NCBI RefSeq assembly: GCF_000093025.1
Contig: NC_014207.1
Span: 1,488,001-1,552,000 of the forward strand
DNA length: 64,000 bases
Direction of reading: 5' to 3'
From: Methylotenera versatilis 301
Lineage (GTDB): Bacteria > Pseudomonadota > Gammaproteobacteria > Burkholderiales > Methylophilaceae
How positions within the stretch are numbered: the first letter of the stretch is position 1; every line of letters starts with the position of its first letter. The notes under the pieces were generated by a model. It did no database searches, was not told where the DNA came from, and saw only the letters and a program-made list of their open reading frames with translations. Positions 35,217 to 48,600 of the stretch are shown piece after piece. The translations under genes and the position numbers were made by a program.

Positions 35217-37436
35217 TTATCGCCGCCGTGCTGCGATAACATTTGGCACCTGCTGTATCAAGCCCAGTAGGCGGCTTAGTTGTTCCAAATCAGAGATCTC
35301 GATCGAAAACTGCATTAACGCCAGATGATTCCTACTCATCGTGTTGGCCTTGGTGGCGTTGATTTTTTCACGAGCGAATAGGTCGCTGATGTCTCGAAGC
35401 AGGCCTTGACGGTCATGTGCTTCCACTTCGATATCCACGTCCGAGCGGACACTCTGAGAGTTACCCCACTGGGCATTGAGCACGCGATCGTGCCGTTCCT
35501 CTGGTAATCGTGCGATAAACGTACATGCCTTACGATGAATCGTTACCCCATGATCACGCGTGAGGTAGCCAACAATGACATCCTGAGGCATAGGTTTGCA
35601 GCATTTGGCTGTGCTGGTTTGTAAGTTACCGATACCTTCAATCACGATCTCAGTCTGAGATTTTACATTTGAAATGCGTCTGGGAGCGATTGGTGTGTCC
35701 GTTTGCTCAGCTTTTGGAGCCACCTCACCCTGAATAGCGAGGGCAATTTGATGCTCGCTGATATCTCCGCGCCCAATGGCAGCCAGAAAATCTTCAAGTT
35801 TCTGAAATTGTAGTTTCTGCGCTATTTTTTCTTGATTAATGGCTCCTACGCCGGCACGGTGCAACTCGCGATCCAACTTCGCACGACCCTGCGCTGTATT
35901 TTCTTCGAAATGCTGATATTTGAACCAGTGCCTAACCTTGGCACGAGCACCCGGACTTTGCAGGAAACCAAGCGTAGCATTAAGCCAATCGCGGCTAGGT
36001 GAGCCATGTTTTGACGTTAGAATCTCTACGCGCTGACCGTTTTGTAGCTTCGTGTTGAGAGGCACGATGCTTCCATCCACTTTCGCGCCACGCGTGCGAT
36101 GCCCTAAATCAGTATGTAAGGTATAGGCAAAATCAATAGGGGTAGCGCCTGCGGGCAGATCAATTACTTTGCCTTGCGGCGTCAGCACGTAGACTTTGTC
36201 TTGGAACAGTTCGCTCTTAAATTGCTCCAGTAAATCGCCGCTGTCGGCAACTTCGTCTTTCCATGCCAATATCTGGCGCAACCAAGCGACTTTCTCGTCG
36301 AATTTAGCGTCTGATTTACCGCCTTCCTTATAACGCCAGTGGGCTGCAACGCCCAGTTCAGAATGCTGATGCATCTCAACAGTGCGAATCTGAACTTCCA
36401 ACGCCAATCCGCGTGGTCCGCTAACGGCAGTATGCAAAGAACGGTAGTTGTTGCTCTTAGGTCGCGCGATATAGTCGTCGAATTCACCAGGAATAGGCTG
36501 CCATAAGTTATGAATCATGCCCAATACAGTGTAGCAGTCCTTAATTTCGTCCACCAAAATCCGCACCGCACGCACATCATAAAGCTCGTTGAAATCTAGG
36601 CGCTTACTTTTCATCTTCTTTATGATGCTATAAATGTGTTTAGGGCGTCCAGTGACTTCAGCCTTGATTTCGGCATGGCTCAGTTCATATTTTAGTTGGT
36701 TCACAACATCAATGATGTATTGCTCTCGGTCGACGCGTCGCTCATCCAACATTTTCGCTACTTCTTTGTAGAGTTGAGGCTCTAGATAACGTAGCGAGAG
36801 GTCTTCCAACTCCCATTTAATCTGCCACACACCAAGACGGTTGGCCAGCGGTGCAAAAATTCCCTTGCTCTCCTGTGCAATTCGCTTCTGCTGGCTAGGG
36901 CTAGCTCCAGATAAACAGCGCAAAGTATGCGTGCGTTCAGCCAGCTTAATCAGAACGACGCGGATGTCTTGCACCATTGCCAACAACATTTTGCGCAAGC
37001 TCTCTACCTGCTGCGCGTGGTCACCATTTTTCAAGTCAGGGTCATGCAGGCCTTCAATCTCGCTGAATGCTTGAATTTGCTCCATACGTGAAATACCTTC
37101 AACCAAGCCAACAATATTGGAGCCGAATTGAGTTTCCAGCGCTGTACGCCAATCAACGAGCCTCTCTGGTACAGCATGTAGTATCGTTGCGGCAATGGTT
37201 TCCACATCCATGTTCATGTCGATGAGGATGGTCGCCGCTCCCAGTGCATGCTGCAATAGTGGCGTACCTGTCAGTTCAGTACAACCAGCATAGAGCGGAG
37301 TAACTAGATCGCAGGCAAGACGAATTAACTCAACATCAGTGGTCGAGAAACACTTCGATAAAGATTCAATCCAAGAAGAAACATCGCTCTCATTTGATGC
37401 TAGTAAAACAGAATTTTTGTTGTGAATAGAAACCAT
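35217..37436 (-). CDS. relA: (p)ppGpp synthetase RelA
   Basis: 739 aa RSH protein. The N-terminal HD region is degenerate (LHAVPE where hydrolases have HD), so hydrolase activity is probably lost. Synthetase: YDVRAVRILV and EFDDYIARPKSNNYRSLHT, with the acidic FDD typical of RelA rather than SpoT. TGS domain with GKVIDLPAGATPIDFAYTLHT (part), then zinc-finger Cys and a C-terminal ACT domain (VDIEVEAHDRQGLLRDI). Convergent with the response regulator gene. Confidence 0.95.
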   Translation of the reverse strand: MVSIHNKNSVLLASNESDVSSWIESLSKCFSTTDVELIRLACDLVTPLYAGCTELTGTPLLQHALGAATILIDMNMDVETIAATILHAVPERLVDWRTALETQFGSNIVGLVEGISRMEQIQAFSEIEGLHDPDLKNGDHAQQVESLRKMLLAMVQDIRVVLIKLAERTHTLRCLSGASPSQQKRIAQESKGIFAPLANRLGVWQIKWELEDLSLRYLEPQLYKEVAKMLDERRVDREQYIIDVVNQLKYELSHAEIKAEVTGRPKHIYSIIKKMKSKRLDFNELYDVRAVRILVDEIKDCYTVLGMIHNLWQPIPGEFDDYIARPKSNNYRSLHTAVSGPRGLALEVQIRTVEMHQHSELGVAAHWRYKEGGKSDAKFDEKVAWLRQILAWKDEVADSGDLLEQFKSELFQDKVYVLTPQGKVIDLPAGATPIDFAYTLHTDLGHRTRGAKVDGSIVPLNTKLQNGQRVEILTSKHGSPSRDWLNATLGFLQSPGARAKVRHWFKYQHFEENTAQGRAKLDRELHRAGVGAINQEKIAQKLQFQKLEDFLAAIGRGDISEHQIALAIQGEVAPKAEQTDTPIAPRRISNVKSQTEIVIEGIGNLQTSTAKCCKPMPQDVIVGYLTRDHGVTIHRKACTFIARLPEERHDRVLNAQWGNSQSVRSDVDIEVEAHDRQGLLRDISDLFAREKINATKANTMSRNHLALMQFSIEISDLEQLSRLLGLIQQVPNVIAARRR

Positions 37437-37748
37437 GAAATATTATCGCATCAAGGTGCCAGCAAATACAGCTTAAATGTTAGACAGATGACGAAAGTCT
37501 GCGCAAACTTATAACAAGTCAGCATCACTAAGTTTTGTTACGTTCTCACCATTTATGGATTAATTATTTACGCATTTAAAAATAAATGGAAAATGCTGCG
37601 TGGAGAGTAGCTAATACGCTAAGGACTATTCCGAAGTGATTATATCTTTACTTCGTATAATGTATATTATGTTAAATTAAATGTAATAATAGATTATCTA
37701 ATAACTTAAGTATCAGTCACCACTATTCTGATAACTGATACTTAAAGT
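37437..37748. other. Intergenic region between doxX and relA, with hairpins
   Basis: About 310 bp, very AT-rich. It holds a 12-bp perfect stem at its left-gene end (separate terminator entry), a CGAAGT / ACTTCG inverted repeat (37632-37655), and presumably the relA promoter. No gene or RNA family recognised. Confidence 0.4.
37706..37745 (-). terminator. Long hairpin after doxX
   Basis: TTAAGTATCAGT (37706-37717) pairs perfectly with ACTGATACTTAA (37734-37745), 16-nt loop, right after the doxX stop on the minus strand. The T-run is weak, so termination efficiency is uncertain. Confidence 0.6.
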
Positions 37749-38267
37749 CTAATTAAATTTATTATTAATTAGGTGATCAACACTCAACTTACCTGCGCCA
37801 CCAAACAGCAATGGTAAAAACATCAATAGGTAAATAAGTGGTAATTTGTAGTTACCAAATCCGTCGCCATCTTCGTCAACGATTCTGTAACCTTTGAGTA
37901 GCTCGCTTAAGTTGCTTACATGTTCAGGCCAATGCACGGCTGAGATTGCAACTATGGTGAGAATCATTAACGATATTGAGAAAAATCTAGTGGCAAAACC
38001 AAATGCTAGCGCAAACGCGCCTGTAATCTCAAAAAATGTTGAGATGCCCCAACTAATATCAGGTGGTAATAAATTGAATGGAAATGGAAAAGCTAAATCT
38101 GCAAACCAATTGGTGCCGTGTAGTTTTTCAAAGCCAGATTCACCAAATTCCCATGCCAGTAGCAATCTTAAAAATAATTGAGGTACACTTTCTGCTAGAT
38201 TATTTAGTTGGTTGATACCAGCTTTATATAAATTTAAACCGCTGGAGATTAAGTTTGTTGTAGTCAT
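37749..38267 (-). CDS. DoxX family membrane protein
   Basis: 172 aa, four membrane helices. LRLLLAWEFGESGFEKLHGTNWF and ITGAFALAFGFATRFFSI are typical of DoxX. In many bacteria DoxX proteins sit near redox or stress genes; here the next upstream genes are msrQ and msrP. Function not defined biochemically for this branch. Confidence 0.88.
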   Translation of the reverse strand: MTTTNLISSGLNLYKAGINQLNNLAESVPQLFLRLLLAWEFGESGFEKLHGTNWFADLAFPFPFNLLPPDISWGISTFFEITGAFALAFGFATRFFSISLMILTIVAISAVHWPEHVSNLSELLKGYRIVDEDGDGFGNYKLPLIYLLMFLPLLFGGAGKLSVDHLINNKFN

Positions 38268-38346
38268 ATTAAGTCCCTTGTTAATGTTTATTTGTTTCTA
38301 TAATCATTAGTCGCGGAAAATTAAAATGACTTACAAAAAATTAAAA

Positions 38347-38994
38347 CTAAAGACTGTTTATCTGAACTTTACTACTTACTTTTGCGGCTTTTATATATTT
38401 ATAATAGATTCTAATACTGAGTAAAACTATTAATATACAAGCATATAGAAGCGGTTCTCGAATATCTTTCTTAACTAGCCACCAGAAATGCACTATAGCT
38501 AAAATAGCTATTAAATAGACCAATTGATGTAGTTGTTTCCAGCGCTCACGTAAGCGTTTCATCATGCTATTAGTAGATGTTAAGGCTAATGGAACACTTA
38601 ATACGAACGCCGCAAAACCAACAAGAATGCGAGGATGTTTGGCGATGTCTTTAGTGATGTCTAGCCAATCGAATGCAAAGTCTAGCCACAAGTAAGTAAT
38701 AATGTGTAAGCACACGTAAAAGAACATAAATAAGCCTAGCATACGCCTCATTTGTATTTGCCATGCTCGTCCTGTGAGTAAGCGAATGGGCGTTAATGTG
38801 AGCGTTGCCAGTAACATAAATAGTGCCCAGAAGCCAGTTGAACGTTCGATAAACTCGATTGGATTGGCACTTAAGTTATCTGCAACGCCTAGCCAAATTA
38901 AGCGCACTAATGGAATAAGGCATACGGTAAATACAAAGGCCTTAATCCATGTGATTTGTTTCTTTGTTGGATTGTTTTTTAAAAAAGCTAACAT
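38347..38994 (-). CDS. msrQ: Haem-binding subunit MsrQ
   Basis: 215 aa, six-helix ferric-reductase-like membrane protein (YedZ). RRMLGLFMFFYVCLHIITYLWLD holds one haem His and KQLHQLVYLIAILAIVHFWW others. It passes electrons from the quinone pool to MsrP. Follows msrP by 19 bp in the same direction. Confidence 0.94.
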   Translation of the reverse strand: MLAFLKNNPTKKQITWIKAFVFTVCLIPLVRLIWLGVADNLSANPIEFIERSTGFWALFMLLATLTLTPIRLLTGRAWQIQMRRMLGLFMFFYVCLHIITYLWLDFAFDWLDITKDIAKHPRILVGFAAFVLSVPLALTSTNSMMKRLRERWKQLHQLVYLIAILAIVHFWWLVKKDIREPLLYACILIVLLSIRIYYKYIKAAKVSSKVQINSL

Positions 38995-39013
38995 GGCGAT
39001 TACCTTAAGTACC

Positions 39014-40060
39014 TTAAAAGTTTTTACGTAAATCCATACCAGCGTACATCTGCCCTACTTGATCTGCATAACCATTAAACATCTGTGTTTTAATGCGTCC
39101 AGCAAACAAGCCGCCACCAATGCGCTTTTCAGAAGACTGAGTCCAACGCGGATGCTCAACATTCGGATTCACATTGGCATAAAATCCATATTCGTTAGGT
39201 CCTGCTTTCATCCAGCTTGAAACTGGCATTTTTTCAACAAAGCGAATCTTAACAATCGCTTTGGCGCCTTTAAATCCATATTTCCATGGAGTCACTAAGC
39301 GCATAGGTGCGCCATTTTGATTAGGTAATTGTTCACCATATAAACCAACTGCCATAATTGTCAGTGGATTCATCGCTTCATCCATACGCAAGCCTTCTAC
39401 ATAAGGCCAATCAAGCACTTGAAGGTTCTGACCAGGCATTTGCTGTTTATCGGCTAAAGAGATAAATTCCACATATTTTGCATTAGAATTAGGCTCAGCC
39501 CATTTAATCAATTGCGCTAAAGGCAATCCTATCCAAGGAATCACCATAGACCAGCCCTCTACGCAGCGCATGCGGTAGATGCGCTCTTCTAACGGCGCTA
39601 ACTTATAAATATCTTCAATACTTATCGTTTTATTCTTTTTAACTTCGCCTTCGATACTGACTGTCCAAGGATAAGGTTTGAACAGTTTTGAGTTGATCGC
39701 AGGTTCGTTTTTATCTGTACCAAATTCATAATAGTTATTGTAGGTCGTGACATCTTCATAAGCGGTGAGCTTTTCGCCCGCGCCATAAGTAGTTTTAGCA
39801 TAGTTGGCGATTTTTTGATGAGCCCCAAAGGATGGCGCTTTAATAATAGCTGGAGCATTTGCACGCCCTATTAATCGACCTGCACCTTCAGTGGTACCAG
39901 AACTTACGGTGGCGGCTTTAAGTGGGTTACTTAATAAGCTGAGCGCCGCACCTGCGACTAGGCCAAAGCCTGCTTTCTGGATGAACTCACGACGATTGTC
40001 AAAAACCGTTTTAGGTGTAATTTCAGAGGGAATAATGTCAGACTTTCTTTGAATAATCAT
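39014..40060 (-). CDS. msrP: Periplasmic methionine sulfoxide reductase MsrP
   Basis: Molybdenum-cofactor enzyme (YedY) that repairs oxidised periplasmic proteins. 348 aa from ATG 40060 (GAGAG seven bases upstream); a TTG at 40072 is less likely. Twin-arginine signal DNRREFIQKAG. Mo ligand Cys166 in RMRCVEGWSMVIPW. C-terminal RVTPWKYGFKGAK-type core present (LVTPWKYGFKGAK). Forms an operon with msrQ. Confidence 0.95.
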   Translation of the reverse strand: MIIQRKSDIIPSEITPKTVFDNRREFIQKAGFGLVAGAALSLLSNPLKAATVSSGTTEGAGRLIGRANAPAIIKAPSFGAHQKIANYAKTTYGAGEKLTAYEDVTTYNNYYEFGTDKNEPAINSKLFKPYPWTVSIEGEVKKNKTISIEDIYKLAPLEERIYRMRCVEGWSMVIPWIGLPLAQLIKWAEPNSNAKYVEFISLADKQQMPGQNLQVLDWPYVEGLRMDEAMNPLTIMAVGLYGEQLPNQNGAPMRLVTPWKYGFKGAKAIVKIRFVEKMPVSSWMKAGPNEYGFYANVNPNVEHPRWTQSSEKRIGGGLFAGRIKTQMFNGYADQVGQMYAGMDLRKNF

Positions 40061-40195
40061 GGCGGCTCTCAATTAAAGGTGCAATTAAAAAGATTGATGA
40101 GATGTTTCTGTTGCCTATTAGTCGCCCCTGAATAGATTCCCTTACAATATATTCAACTAATTTTTTATAACCGTAAAAATTAAAAATCTTAAAAC

Positions 40196-41098
40196 TTAAA
40201 ACAAGCCAGCAGTTTCTTGATCTATCTCTGCATCCAAAGCCTTGTCATTGGTGTTTTTAGCAATGAGTTTAGCGTTCTCAATCAGGCTTTTAGCCGTTGC
40301 AATATCACCTTTTGCAACTTTAACTTGCGCCAACACATAACTGCCCTGTGCTTCATAGTAGGCACCACCCTGCTCTTTGGCGAACTTGATGATTTTATTC
40401 AGTATATTTTCAGCGCTGGTGTAACTCTTGGTAATCACGTAATAACGGCCTAGCTCAACGCTAGAGTGGGCGTATTGATCTAAAGTTCCAGCAGTATCAT
40501 GCATTAAATAGGCTTTAAGTTGGTATTCAACAGCCAAATCATTTTGATTCAATTTGTGATGGGTTGATGCAACTTTTTCGTAGCTTTCGCCGCGTTCATT
40601 GTCATTTGCAGCAAGTTTAGTCCCCGCCATATACTCAGGTAAGGCTTGAGCATACTGATTGTTTTCAAAATAAACATCACCCATTGCATTATGCGCAACA
40701 CGTTCAAATGCCTGATTGTTGGCAGCTTTAGCATTTACCAGCGACTGCTGAAAACTTGCTATCGCCGAATCATCCTGCTTAAGTGCATGATAAGTGCGGC
40801 CAATCAGCAAAGTGGTGCTGGTCTTGTCAAAAACGTCGGTTGATAAGTTATTTGCTTGTTTAAAAGACGATAACGCTAAGTCAAATTTTGTCGTTGCAGT
40901 CAAGGCGCGCCCCTGGCAAATGAAAGCCTCAACCTCTTTATTATTGTTGCTTAATGCTTTCTCAGCTTGCTTCAAGGCAGTGACAGCATCGCCTTTATTC
41001 AGAGCTGATTTGCAAGCAGAAACTTCCGCACTTTCTGCATAAACATTATTTAAAAACAATGTGATAAAAATTGAACTTAAAGTAATTTGTAACTTCAT
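40196..41098 (-). CDS. Secreted TPR-repeat protein
   Basis: 300 aa with signal peptide (MKLQITLSSIFITLFLNNVYA in part). Successive tetratricopeptide-like helix pairs: ALKQAEKALSNNNKEVEAFI, FDLALSSFKQANNLS, YHALKQDDSAIASFQQSL, NQYAQALPEYMAGTKLA and later ones. Likely a periplasmic scaffold. Partner unknown; no clear operon link to its neighbours. Confidence 0.85.
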   Translation of the reverse strand: MKLQITLSSIFITLFLNNVYAESAEVSACKSALNKGDAVTALKQAEKALSNNNKEVEAFICQGRALTATTKFDLALSSFKQANNLSTDVFDKTSTTLLIGRTYHALKQDDSAIASFQQSLVNAKAANNQAFERVAHNAMGDVYFENNQYAQALPEYMAGTKLAANDNERGESYEKVASTHHKLNQNDLAVEYQLKAYLMHDTAGTLDQYAHSSVELGRYYVITKSYTSAENILNKIIKFAKEQGGAYYEAQGSYVLAQVKVAKGDIATAKSLIENAKLIAKNTNDKALDAEIDQETAGLF

Positions 41099-41165
41099 TT
41101 GTTGTTTATCTTTCTAGTTAATTCGCGCTAATTAATTCAGGTTTTATTTGACTGATTTACAGAAG

Positions 41166-41972
41166 TTATAAATAAACTGACCAGTTGTGAGCGCCATCAC
41201 CTTTAGCAAAAAAGCTAGGGTTCAATAAAGAATCTTTGGTGTTATAAAGCAATGAATGATTAGACATATCCACTATATCGCCACCCGCTTCCATCAATAC
41301 GCAATGTGCCGCTGCGGTGTCCCATTCTGAGGTAGGTCCTAACCTTGGATACACGTCCGCCAAACCTTCAGCCACTAAACAGATTTTTAGAGAGCTGCCC
41401 ATGCTAATTAGTTCAGGCGCTACACCTGCGACGCTTTCTAAATTGCGCATGAATTGCTGCATTTTTTCATTGCAGTGCGAACGACTACCTGCGACAGTTG
41501 GCTGTTTTAGATTTAATAATCGAGTATGAATACTTTGAGTGTGATTTGTTTCTAGCTGCTTATAAGCACCATGGCCGTGGCTGGCGTAATACAACAAGCC
41601 AGTCACTGGGGCGTACACGACGCCAAGCACAGGCTGATGGCGATCTATAAAGGCAATATTAACGGTAAATTCACCATTTCTTTTGACGAACTCCCGCGTG
41701 CCATCCAAAGGATCTATCAGCCAGTATTGTTGCCACTGGCGGCGCGTTTCAAAACCTATACTGTCTGATTCTTCAGAAAGAATAGCAATATCTGGCGTGA
41801 GCTTGCTTAAAGCCTGAACAATCACTTGGTGTGCGGCTAAATCAGCCTGAGTAAGCGGTGAGTTGTCATCTTTTTTAACGACATTAAAATCTGTTGAATA
41901 TACCTGCATGATGGCGTCACCGGCGGCTTTCGCGATAACAATGACTTGCTCAAGATATTGATGGTAGCTCAT
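41166..41972 (-). CDS. cysQ: 3'(2'),5'-bisphosphate nucleotidase CysQ
   Basis: Removes the 3'-phosphate of PAP formed in sulfate assimilation. 268 aa from ATG 41972. Inositol-monophosphatase-fold signatures: ILSEESD, WLIDPLDGTREFVKRNGEF, and SEWDTAAAHCVLMEAGG. Immediately downstream of ligA (8 bp). Confidence 0.93.
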   Translation of the reverse strand: MSYHQYLEQVIVIAKAAGDAIMQVYSTDFNVVKKDDNSPLTQADLAAHQVIVQALSKLTPDIAILSEESDSIGFETRRQWQQYWLIDPLDGTREFVKRNGEFTVNIAFIDRHQPVLGVVYAPVTGLLYYASHGHGAYKQLETNHTQSIHTRLLNLKQPTVAGSRSHCNEKMQQFMRNLESVAGVAPELISMGSSLKICLVAEGLADVYPRLGPTSEWDTAAAHCVLMEAGGDIVDMSNHSLLYNTKDSLLNPSFFAKGDGAHNWSVYL

Positions 41973-41980
41973 TAACAATC

Positions 41981-44050
<2,070 letters not shown>

Positions 44051-44092
44051 CTAGCAATGAGATTACCAACATACTGAATATTACCTAGTACG

Positions 44093-45595
44093 TTAAGAGA
44101 ATAGTCTATGTGCGCTATCTGAGCCAGGAACGATGCCACGTACTAACATGGTGGCTTGCAACACCTTAATTTGCTGACGAATTTTCTCGACTTGAATATC
44201 ACCCAGCACTTTGTTATTACTATCCACCAATGTTGCGTTCAGCCCTATTTCCATTTGTCTTGCTACTTGTATCATCTGATTAAAGGTTTCAGCCGACTGT
44301 TTAACATGTGGAATGTCTAGTTGGAACGTAATACCTTTTACCACTGAGGTTCTGAGCATTTCTGGGCTAAACGGATGATCGTCACGATTGAACATCACAA
44401 AGGATGGATGTTGCTTATTAGCTATATCATCAGATGATTGATCGTAATATTTAAAAGTGCCATCTGGGGTAAGTGTTAAGCCTTGCGCCTCTGCCAAGCC
44501 GCGTAATTTGGTGCCAGTAAAAGCACCGCTATCACCATGCATTAAATGAAACCCAATGGTCTTATCCACTTCTATACAAAATAAATCTAAAGAGTTGGCT
44601 GTATTCAGTGCATCACCCGCATTTTGCCATTCCACATGACCATTAATATCTAACCCTAAAGTTTCAACCGCTAATTGAAAGCGGTTTAATGTGCTACGCT
44701 CCACTGCTCCGCCGCGGTCTGCCAACTGCATGCTGCAAGCCACTTTTGAAATAAGTCTATTCAATGCTTCTTGATTAGTTTGCATCTCTTTTAACAAATG
44801 CCATTGTTTGTTAGAGTCTAAAACATGCACAAAAATTGGTTTATCAAAGTTATCAAACAATGAAGTTAAGGCGTGATTTAAGGCGCTAATAGGCGTGTCC
44901 GTAGATAAATACAATAAAGCCGTTAAATCCATTTGCCCATGCAGCATTTCAGGCAAGCTCACAGAAGCCTCTGCATGTAGATTATTTTTTGTTTGTGGAT
45001 TTTGCTCTATTGGGTCTTGCTTAGTTGAAGCTTGGTCAAACACGGCTTTGAAATCATTATTTTGGGTATTTACAGCATCTTGCACTGGTGCTTGTTGATG
45101 CTGATCTTGTTTATTATTATCAGAAACTAGTCTGTCTAATTTTGAATTGATGAGTTCGCTGTAGGTATCATCAATAGACTCTTCTTTTTGCATTAGCAAC
45201 TCTGCAGCATTTTCATTCGGTAAGGCTACAAACCTATCATCAGACTCTTCATATTTTGTGTGTAATGGCTGCTTACTAACTGCCGTTGTTTCATCAATTG
45301 AGAAGTGATTGCTAGCCCTGTTATCTGCAGCGCTATCAAATTGATTGGTATGGAATTTTGGTTCATTTAAGTTGCGAGTTTCAAAGCTTGGCTCACCAGT
45401 ACCAAGCTCATCTAGACTATCTTCTAAATCAGTATTGTCTAAATTATCGTCATCCAGTAAAGCATCTCTTTGCAAAGGTGAAAAGCTCTTTTCCACTTGA
45501 TTGTGGAATCGTCTTTCCTGCCACCAATTAATAACAAGCACGGCTAATATAATCAGCGCGCCTATGGCGATTAAGGCTATTTGTAATTCACTCAT
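44093..45595 (-). CDS. zipA: Cell division protein ZipA-like
   Basis: 500 aa. N-terminal membrane anchor (residues about 5-24), charged segment, a long Asp/Asn/Gln-rich linker of low complexity, and a C-terminal ZipA-type FtsZ-binding domain from about 360 (HLMHGDSGAFTGTKLRGLAEAQGL in part, then FQLDIPHVKQSAETF). A second folded region at about 215-340 also resembles that fold. Longer than E. coli ZipA (328 aa). Position between smc and ligA supports the call. Confidence 0.85.
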   Translation of the reverse strand: MSELQIALIAIGALIILAVLVINWWQERRFHNQVEKSFSPLQRDALLDDDNLDNTDLEDSLDELGTGEPSFETRNLNEPKFHTNQFDSAADNRASNHFSIDETTAVSKQPLHTKYEESDDRFVALPNENAAELLMQKEESIDDTYSELINSKLDRLVSDNNKQDQHQQAPVQDAVNTQNNDFKAVFDQASTKQDPIEQNPQTKNNLHAEASVSLPEMLHGQMDLTALLYLSTDTPISALNHALTSLFDNFDKPIFVHVLDSNKQWHLLKEMQTNQEALNRLISKVACSMQLADRGGAVERSTLNRFQLAVETLGLDINGHVEWQNAGDALNTANSLDLFCIEVDKTIGFHLMHGDSGAFTGTKLRGLAEAQGLTLTPDGTFKYYDQSSDDIANKQHPSFVMFNRDDHPFSPEMLRTSVVKGITFQLDIPHVKQSAETFNQMIQVARQMEIGLNATLVDSNNKVLGDIQVEKIRQQIKVLQATMLVRGIVPGSDSAHRLFS

Positions 45596-45682
45596 TTACA
45601 TTTAACTTTCAAAATTGCTCTCATCATTATTTCTTTCAGTACTACTTTAAATCGTTGCTATATTGCTAATGTATGCCACTGA

Positions 45683-48600
45683 TTAAACCGCTACTTCTTC
45701 CATCATGCGCACCGCAGCTTCCATATCCACATCCACAATACGTGAAACGCCAGACTCTTGCATAGTAACACCTATCAATTGCTGCGCCATTTCCATGGTT
45801 ATTTTATTATGACTTACGTATAAAAACTGCGTTTTCTCAGACATTTTTTTCACCATGCTGCAAAAACGCTCAGTATTACTGTCATCCAAAGGTGCATCCA
45901 CTTCATCCATCAAACAAAATGGTGCTGGATTCAACCTAAATAAAGCAAATACCAAGGCTAAAGCAGTGAGTGCTTTTTCACCACCAGATAACAAATGTAT
46001 CGTACTGTTTTTCTTGCCCGGAGGTTGAGCAAAAACTTGCATACCCGTATCTAATATCTCTTCACCCAAAAGCTCTAATCTTGCCTGCCCGCCGCCAAAT
46101 AGCGTGGTGAACAACTCCATAAAATGGCGATTAGCCTCATCAAACGTGGCTTGCAGGCGCCCTCTTGTTTCTTTATCTATCTTCCGAATGGCATCTTCTA
46201 ATGTTTCGCTAGCATCAGTTAAGTCTTTACATTGGCTATCCAAATATTGTTTGCGAGTTTGCTCGGTTTCCAGTTCTTGAATAGCGGCCAAATTCACCGC
46301 GCCTAGCTCCTCTATATCCAGAACAAGCTTGTCGCGTTTGCTTTCTAAATCAATCACTTTGAGCTTACTCTCACCCCCATTAGCCGTTAGATGCTCCGTA
46401 AGCTCAGCCTCACTCAATTGCGAAGCCGATAGCTCAGCCTGACATTGTTCAAAATACAAGCGTGCTTCCTGCTCACTAAGCCGGCTTGCTTCGAGCTTAT
46501 CTCGCAAGGGATGCAATAACTGTTCATTCTGCATACGCATGCGCTCTTGCTGTTGCAAAGCCTGTTCGCAATCACTCATTTGGTTGCGTGCATTGACAAA
46601 AGTGAGTTCTTGCTGTTGTTTGTTGTTAATCGCGGTTTCTAAATTAGCTTTTAACGCCTCCATTTTGGTGGCAGCCAATGTGGCTTCCACTTCATTACAG
46701 CGTAATTTAAGGCTGGTATTTTCTTCAAGTAAATGATTAATTTTATTATTTAATTCATTGATATTATTGTTATTTAATTTAATATTAAAAGACTTCTCTT
46801 GATGCGCGCGCTCTAATGATTGCAGTTGGTTTCTGGCCTCATTAAACGCCAGTTCAGTTTGCTGCCTGTTTTTATCAGCCGCGTCTTTTTCATGTTGTAA
46901 CTGCTGAAAACCTTGTGAAATCTCAGTCACCAATTGCTCTTTCAATGCCGTTTCCGCTTTGAGTTTAACTAGTTTCTGACTCGTCAATGCGATATCCGCT
47001 TGCAATGTTTTTTCTCGCTGCAAGGCATTCGATTGCTGCTGCTTAAGTTGTTGCAGCGCCATACTTAACTGATGCGCCTGCTGAGTCACCGTTTTTAATT
47101 GCAGGCTGCGTGTTTGATGCTCGTGACGCAAGGTTTGCAGTTGTTGTTCTAACTCAGTGACTTTATTAGTAGCTACAACTAAACTTTTTTGCAAGTCAGG
47201 TAGTTTCTTCACCAATGCATCAAGTTGAGCCTGTCTTTCCAATACGCCATGCAATATAGATTGCGCGCCAAAGTAAGTCACACTTTGTGCTGTGTATATA
47301 TCACCTTGCTTGTTCACCAAATACTCACCGTAAGCTAAGCCTTTGCGCGCAGCATTTGCATCTACGCCTTCCTCAAGCACATACGCGCCTGCCAGCCAAT
47401 CTTGTAGAACAGCTTGTAAATCTGGTGTTATTTTTTCCATCAACGAATATAGTGAATTTTGCTGCGGACTAGCTGCAGCATTGTTCGCAGCGGCTAATTC
47501 AGATGTTATCGCTAAACTTAACGCGCTGGGTGGCCTACTAGCTGGTAAGCCGTTATTTTCACTGATTTCAGCAGTTGTAAGCGCGTTTAATCTTGCGCCC
47601 AAAGCCGACTCCAAGGCGGTTTCCCAACCTGCCTTTATGCTGACTTTTTGCCAAATACGCGCATTGTTATCTAGACCAGCATTTTTTAACCAGCTTGATA
47701 GCGCAGCTTCATTATTGCCATTACGCATGGTTTGTTGAATTTTATTTAAAGAGCCTATCTCAGCTTCTAATAAGTTTAATTCTCGTTGCTGAACTAAATG
47801 GTTATCTCGACTTGCTTTGAGTGATAAATTTAGCGCTTGTTCATTTTGCAATACTTCTGCCGCATGTTTTTCTAAACTGGCAATCTCAGCTTCTGCCTTA
47901 GCCAACTGTTGCTCTTTCTCTGCTAGCACTTCATCCGCTGGAAATTGAATCCCATTCAAATTTTGTTGCAGACGTTGCAAATGCTCGTTCGTTTCAGTGA
48001 TGGTGCGGGCTATATGCCCAATATTCGCTTGCTCCAGTTTTAAGCGTTGCTCAGCATGTGTCAGAGCTGCTTGGCTAGCGTTAAAGGCTGTCAAAGCCTG
48101 TTGGTAACGACCAGATAAGGCTGGAACAGCCTCACGAGCTTCTTCTACCAATAACTCTACCGCTGAAAAATCTGTATTTGCTAGATTTAATTCATTTTGA
48201 GCATTTAGTAAACTCTCTTGTAAATTACTTTGTTGCGTGATGTTTTTCTCTAACTGAGTATTGATTTGTTGCAACTGTAACTGCATGCGCTCACGTGCAT
48301 CTGCAGTATTTTTTACTTGATTCTCAAGATTTGAAACCTCTGCATTGGCTTCATAATACTTAGCTTGCGCCTGATTCACTGCCTCAGTCGCGGAAAAATT
48401 CTTCTGCCTAGCCACTTCTAGCGCACTTTCATTACTTCTCAAGCTCGCCATTTGCGCTTCAAGTTCATTCACTAGCTTTTCTACCTGACGCTGCGCTTTC
48501 TCCCATTGCGCGCTGGCATCACGTTTTTTAAGCAACCATACTTGGCCTTTCGTAATGGTTAAAGCCGCCTGTAAACGGTGATATTCCGCTGCAACAACAG

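Noticed and set aside
37650-37665. Sixteen bases identical to one half of the loxP site (ACTTCGTATAATGTAT)
   Set aside because: The second arm is missing, and the ACTTCG is already explained as part of an inverted repeat with CGAAGT at 37632. No recombinase gene is nearby, and the region is very AT-rich.
47343-47738. 131-aa open frame opposite smc
   Set aside because: Lies antisense to the SMC hinge with biased Ala/Ser/Leu composition; no independent support.
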